A stretch of DNA of 64,000 bases from Corynebacterium deserti GIMN1.010 (GTDB lineage: Bacteria; Actinomycetota; Actinomycetes; Mycobacteriales; Mycobacteriaceae). The position numbers were made by a program, and so were the translations under genes. Location: positions 434,001 through 498,000 of the forward strand of contig NZ_CP009220.1 in assembly GCF_001277995.1 (NCBI RefSeq), given 5' to 3'. The notes under the pieces were generated by a model that saw only the letters and a program-made list of their open reading frames with translations, had not been told where the DNA came from and made no database searches. Positions 61,442 to 64,000 of this stretch are shown here, piece by piece; positions within the stretch are counted from its first letter, which is position 1, and each line of letters begins with the position of its first letter.

Positions 61442-63073
61442 ATGCTCAAAACCGTCAAGCTGTACGCAAAGAAAGCGTGGCATTGGCTCACCAGTATGCG
61501 CACTGCGCTAGCACTGCTGTTTCTTTTGGCGATTGCTGCCATCCCGGGAGCGCTGCTCCCACAGCGATCACTTAATGAATCAAACGTCATTGAGTACATC
61601 GAAAGCAACGGAAAATTAGCTGAGTTCTACGACAAGGTTCAGCTTTTCGACGTCTTCTCCTCCACATGGTTCACTGCCATTTACATGCTCCTGCTTATTT
61701 CTTTGGTGGGCTGTATTCTTCCCCGCAGCTTCGAGCACTACAAGGCAATGCGTGCACCTGTGGTGCGCGCGCCGAAGAACCTGTCGCGCCTTGCCCACAG
61801 CGGTGAGGGGGTCGTCGACAAGCGTGAAGACGAAGTTGAAAAAGACATCCGATCCCTGCTTAAAGGGTGGAAGATTACGGAATATTCTGCGGCCGAAGAC
61901 CGTGCCGGTGCGCGCTCTTTTGCAGCTGAGAAGGGCTACATCCGTGAGTTCTTTAACCTCGTGTTCCACCTCGGAATTGTGGGCATGATTGTCACCGCTG
62001 GGCTGGGTCGCCTGTTTTACTACGAAGGCCATGTCATCGTGGTGACTGATGGTGAGCAGAATTCCCAGAACTCCGTGTTCTGTAATACTGCAACCGCAAA
62101 CTATGACTCCTTCCGTGCTGGCGCTAACTTCGACGGCACGGGCCTGACCACCTTCTGCTTCGAGGCACACGACTTCACCGCAGACTACTTGGTCAACGGC
62201 CAGGCCGAGATGTTCCGCTCCAACATTTCCTACGCAGTGGGCGACGACATCCAAAACGACCCAGAGACCTGGGAAGACTACGAACTGCGCGTTAACCACC
62301 CACTGCGCATCGCCGGGGACCGCGTCTACTTGCAGGGCCACGGCTACGCACCGACCTTCACCGTCACCTGGCCAAACGGCGAAACCCGCACACAAACCGT
62401 GCAGTGGCGACCCGATGATCCAATGTTCTTCCTGTCTTCAGGCGTAATGCGTTTCGATCCACCCGCTGGCATGTACCCAGACCTGTACGAACGTCGCCAA
62501 AACCAGCTGTCCATCCAAGGCCTGTTTGCACCGACCGCGTCATGGGAAGGCGACAACGATGAACTTCTGACCTCGTCCTACCCAGCGATGCGTGACCCCG
62601 CCGTGGCCATTGATATCTACCGCGGCGACAACGGCCTAGACACGGGCATCGGACAATCGCTGTTCAGCTTGGATTCCTCGCTCATCCACTCCGGTGTGCT
62701 GCAAAAGATCGAGCGCGTTAACCTGCAGGTCGGCGACACCGTCACGCTTGACGACGGCACCACCGTCACCTTCGACGGCGCCTCCGAATTTGCCAACTAC
62801 CAAATCAGCCGCGACCCCACCCAAAACTGGGTGCTCGTGACCACCATGATTTCGCTTGGCGCCCTCGTGGGCTCGCTGATGATTCGTCGCCGCCGCATCT
62901 GGGTGCGCATCCACCCACAAGCTGACGGCACCACACGCGTGGAAACCGGTGGCCTTGCCCGCACCGACCGCGCCGGCTGGGGCGGTGAATATGAGAAATT
63001 CCACCGCGAGTTGCTTGGCATCGAGGAAGAGGATGAAGATGAGAAGTACTTCGACGACGATGACCGCGATTAA
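61442..63073 (+). CDS. resB: System II cytochrome c maturation protein ResB
   Basis: ResB (CcsB in other naming) joins CcsA in moving haem outward and ligating it to apocytochrome c. The 543-aa product has N-terminal TMs (about 16-33 and 74-92), a third near 175-195 (EFFNLVFHLGIVGMIVTAGLGRL, with a conserved His), a large extracytoplasmic domain (about 200-450) and a last TM (about 460-478) with an acidic cytoplasmic tail (EEEDEDEKYFDDDDRD). It is followed 64 bp later by ccsA. Confidence 0.93.
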   Translation: MLKTVKLYAKKAWHWLTSMRTALALLFLLAIAAIPGALLPQRSLNESNVIEYIESNGKLAEFYDKVQLFDVFSSTWFTAIYMLLLISLVGCILPRSFEHYKAMRAPVVRAPKNLSRLAHSGEGVVDKREDEVEKDIRSLLKGWKITEYSAAEDRAGARSFAAEKGYIREFFNLVFHLGIVGMIVTAGLGRLFYYEGHVIVVTDGEQNSQNSVFCNTATANYDSFRAGANFDGTGLTTFCFEAHDFTADYLVNGQAEMFRSNISYAVGDDIQNDPETWEDYELRVNHPLRIAGDRVYLQGHGYAPTFTVTWPNGETRTQTVQWRPDDPMFFLSSGVMRFDPPAGMYPDLYERRQNQLSIQGLFAPTASWEGDNDELLTSSYPAMRDPAVAIDIYRGDNGLDTGIGQSLFSLDSSLIHSGVLQKIERVNLQVGDTVTLDDGTTVTFDGASEFANYQISRDPTQNWVLVTTMISLGALVGSLMIRRRRIWVRIHPQADGTTRVETGGLARTDRAGWGGEYEKFHRELLGIEEEDEDEKYFDDDDRD

Positions 63074-63137
63074 CTCTTATGCACTTAACTATTCCTAGCC
63101 CCGAAAAACACTTAAAGAATAGGTTGGAAAGAACATA

Positions 63138-64000
63138 ATGCCCGTCAATCAAACGTACGCGGAGTTCTCAGACACTGCCTTCGTCTCGGCATACATAATC
63201 TACGTTCTGGCACTGATCCTCTCACTGGTCTATTACGTTAAACAGCAAGGCATTATCGACGCCCGCCGCGAGCGCGCCCGCGTCGACGAGCTGGTCGCCG
63301 CCGGAAGCGTTTCGACGAGCGACTCTGACGTTTCCGACGGCCTTGTCGACGAAGACGATCTTTCGGCCCGCGAAGACTCCGCACGCAAACTGGCTAATAT
63401 GACCCAATCCTTGATGTGGCTGGGTGTCCTCATCCACCTCACCTCTGTGATCATGCGTGCGCTGTCAGCCAGCCGCTTCCCGTTTGGCAACCTCTACGAG
63501 TACATCCTTATGGTTACCCTCTTCGCGATGATCGGCGCCACCATTATCCTGCAGCGCCCACAGTTCCGTGTCATGTGGCCATGGATCCTCACCCCCATGC
63601 TGGCCTTGCTGTTCTACGGCGGCACTGAACTCTACTCTGACTCCGCACCGGTTGTTCCTGCACTGCAGTCCTTCTGGTTCCCGATCCACGTCTCCTCAGT
63701 ATCGATCGGCGCATCCATCGGCATCGTCTCCGGCATCGCATCCTTGCTCTACCTCCTGCGCATGTGGCAACCCAAAGGCAAGGAAAAAGGCTTCTTCGGC
63801 GCAGTGGCCAAGCCCCTTCCTTCCGCGAAAACCCTCGACAACCTCGCCTACAAGACCGCGATCTGGACCGTCCCAATCTTTGGCCTGGGTGTCATCCTCG
63901 GCGCGATCTGGGCGGAAGCTGCATGGGGCCGATTCTGGGGATGGGATCCTAAAGAAACCGTTTCCTTCATCACCTGGGTTCTCTACGCTGGCTATCTGCA
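63138..64000 (+). CDS. ccsA: System II cytochrome c maturation haem protein CcsA (3' end outside window)
   Basis: This is the haem-exporting partner of ResB (called ResC, CcsA or CcsB in different species). The frame begins with ATG 63138 after GGAAAGAAC and is open to the right edge, giving 287 visible residues. The first TM (about 15-33) is followed by a long acidic cytoplasmic loop (SVSTSDSDVSDGLVDEDD), then several TMs with conserved His in WLGVLIHLTS, NLYEYI and PIHVSS, and the diagnostic tryptophan-rich WWD motif in WGRFWGWDPKETVSFITW close to the edge. The missing part should hold the last TMs. Confidence 0.93.
   Translation, partial: MPVNQTYAEFSDTAFVSAYIIYVLALILSLVYYVKQQGIIDARRERARVDELVAAGSVSTSDSDVSDGLVDEDDLSAREDSARKLANMTQSLMWLGVLIHLTSVIMRALSASRFPFGNLYEYILMVTLFAMIGATIILQRPQFRVMWPWILTPMLALLFYGGTELYSDSAPVVPALQSFWFPIHVSSVSIGASIGIVSGIASLLYLLRMWQPKGKEKGFFGAVAKPLPSAKTLDNLAYKTAIWTVPIFGLGVILGAIWAEAAWGRFWGWDPKETVSFITWVLYAGYL

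Noticed and set aside
1-64000. tRNA, rRNA or riboswitch genes
   Set aside because: No cloverleaf, rRNA-like stretch or recognisable riboswitch core was seen on reading either strand; a covariance-model search was not possible.

Overview
The window reads as a chromosomal segment of Corynebacterium glutamicum or a very close relative. Several things agree on this: a quinate/shikimate cluster with a fused dehydroshikimate dehydratase, an htaA-hmuTUV-htaB haemin uptake cluster behind DtxR-type boxes, mycothiol synthesis (mshA), SenX3-RegX3, a split but collinear haem biosynthesis locus, many leaderless-type promoters (TAnnnT 6-7 nt before the start codon), and a gene order (mshA, gpmA, senX3, regX3, ppx, proC, small HTH, bS22, serB-like, hemA, hemC, hemD, hemB) that is shared with mycobacteria. 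Almost all of the sequence is vertical core chromosome. The accessory-looking patches are small: two paralogous DUF559-type nuclease-like genes and several clusters of palindromic repeats.

Layout. 1-2.8 kb: the end of an MFS exporter, purU, and a divergent deoC. 2.8-4.4 kb: a DUF559-type gene flanked by two direct copies of a 116-bp bipartite palindromic repeat. 4.5-7.6 kb: a copper module on the minus strand (membrane protein, P1B copper ATPase, CsoR) with a CsoR-type operator. 7.6-13.7 kb: iron/haem acquisition (htaA-hmuTUV, htaB and an overlapping 40-aa membrane protein). 13.7-25 kb: envelope and housekeeping genes (LmeA-like protein, methyltransferase, DUF2505 protein, murB, acyl-CoA ligase, mshA, gpmA, senX3-regX3), then a second palindrome cluster and the second DUF559-type gene. 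25-34 kb: an orphan FtsX-type permease, a Cys-rich protein, ppx2, a disordered membrane protein, proC, a 63-aa HTH protein, the 33-aa ribosomal protein bS22, a HAD phosphatase and a glutaredoxin-like protein. 34-36.5 kb: hemA-hemC. 36.5-42.8 kb: the qsu (quinate/shikimate) cluster with its LysR regulator. 43-47.3 kb: a third, inverted copy of the 116-bp repeat plus a 34-bp palindrome, then an Fe3+-type ABC importer. 48-59.4 kb: hemD, hemB, two small membrane proteins, a P-type-ATPase-like protein lacking its catalytic residues, hemE, hemG/hemY and hemL. 59.4-64 kb: a system II cytochrome c maturation operon (histidine phosphatase, TlpA-like thioredoxin, CcdA, ResB, CcsA) that runs off the right edge.

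How the genes work together. The window links import of iron and haem (htaA/hmuTUV/htaB, the Fe3+-type ABC system), synthesis of tetrapyrroles from glutamyl-tRNA to coproporphyrin (HemA, HemL, HemB, HemC, HemD, HemE, HemG/HemY) and use of haem in cytochrome c (CcdA, ResB, CcsA). Copper homeostasis, thiol chemistry (MshA, glutaredoxin-like protein, TlpA-like protein) and phosphate/polyphosphate functions (RegX3, Ppx2) lie between them. The most unusual items are the conserved pseudo-P-type ATPase inside the haem cluster and the 116-bp bipartite repeat family associated with a DUF559-type gene. No rRNA, tRNA, CRISPR array, transposase or phage gene was recognised.
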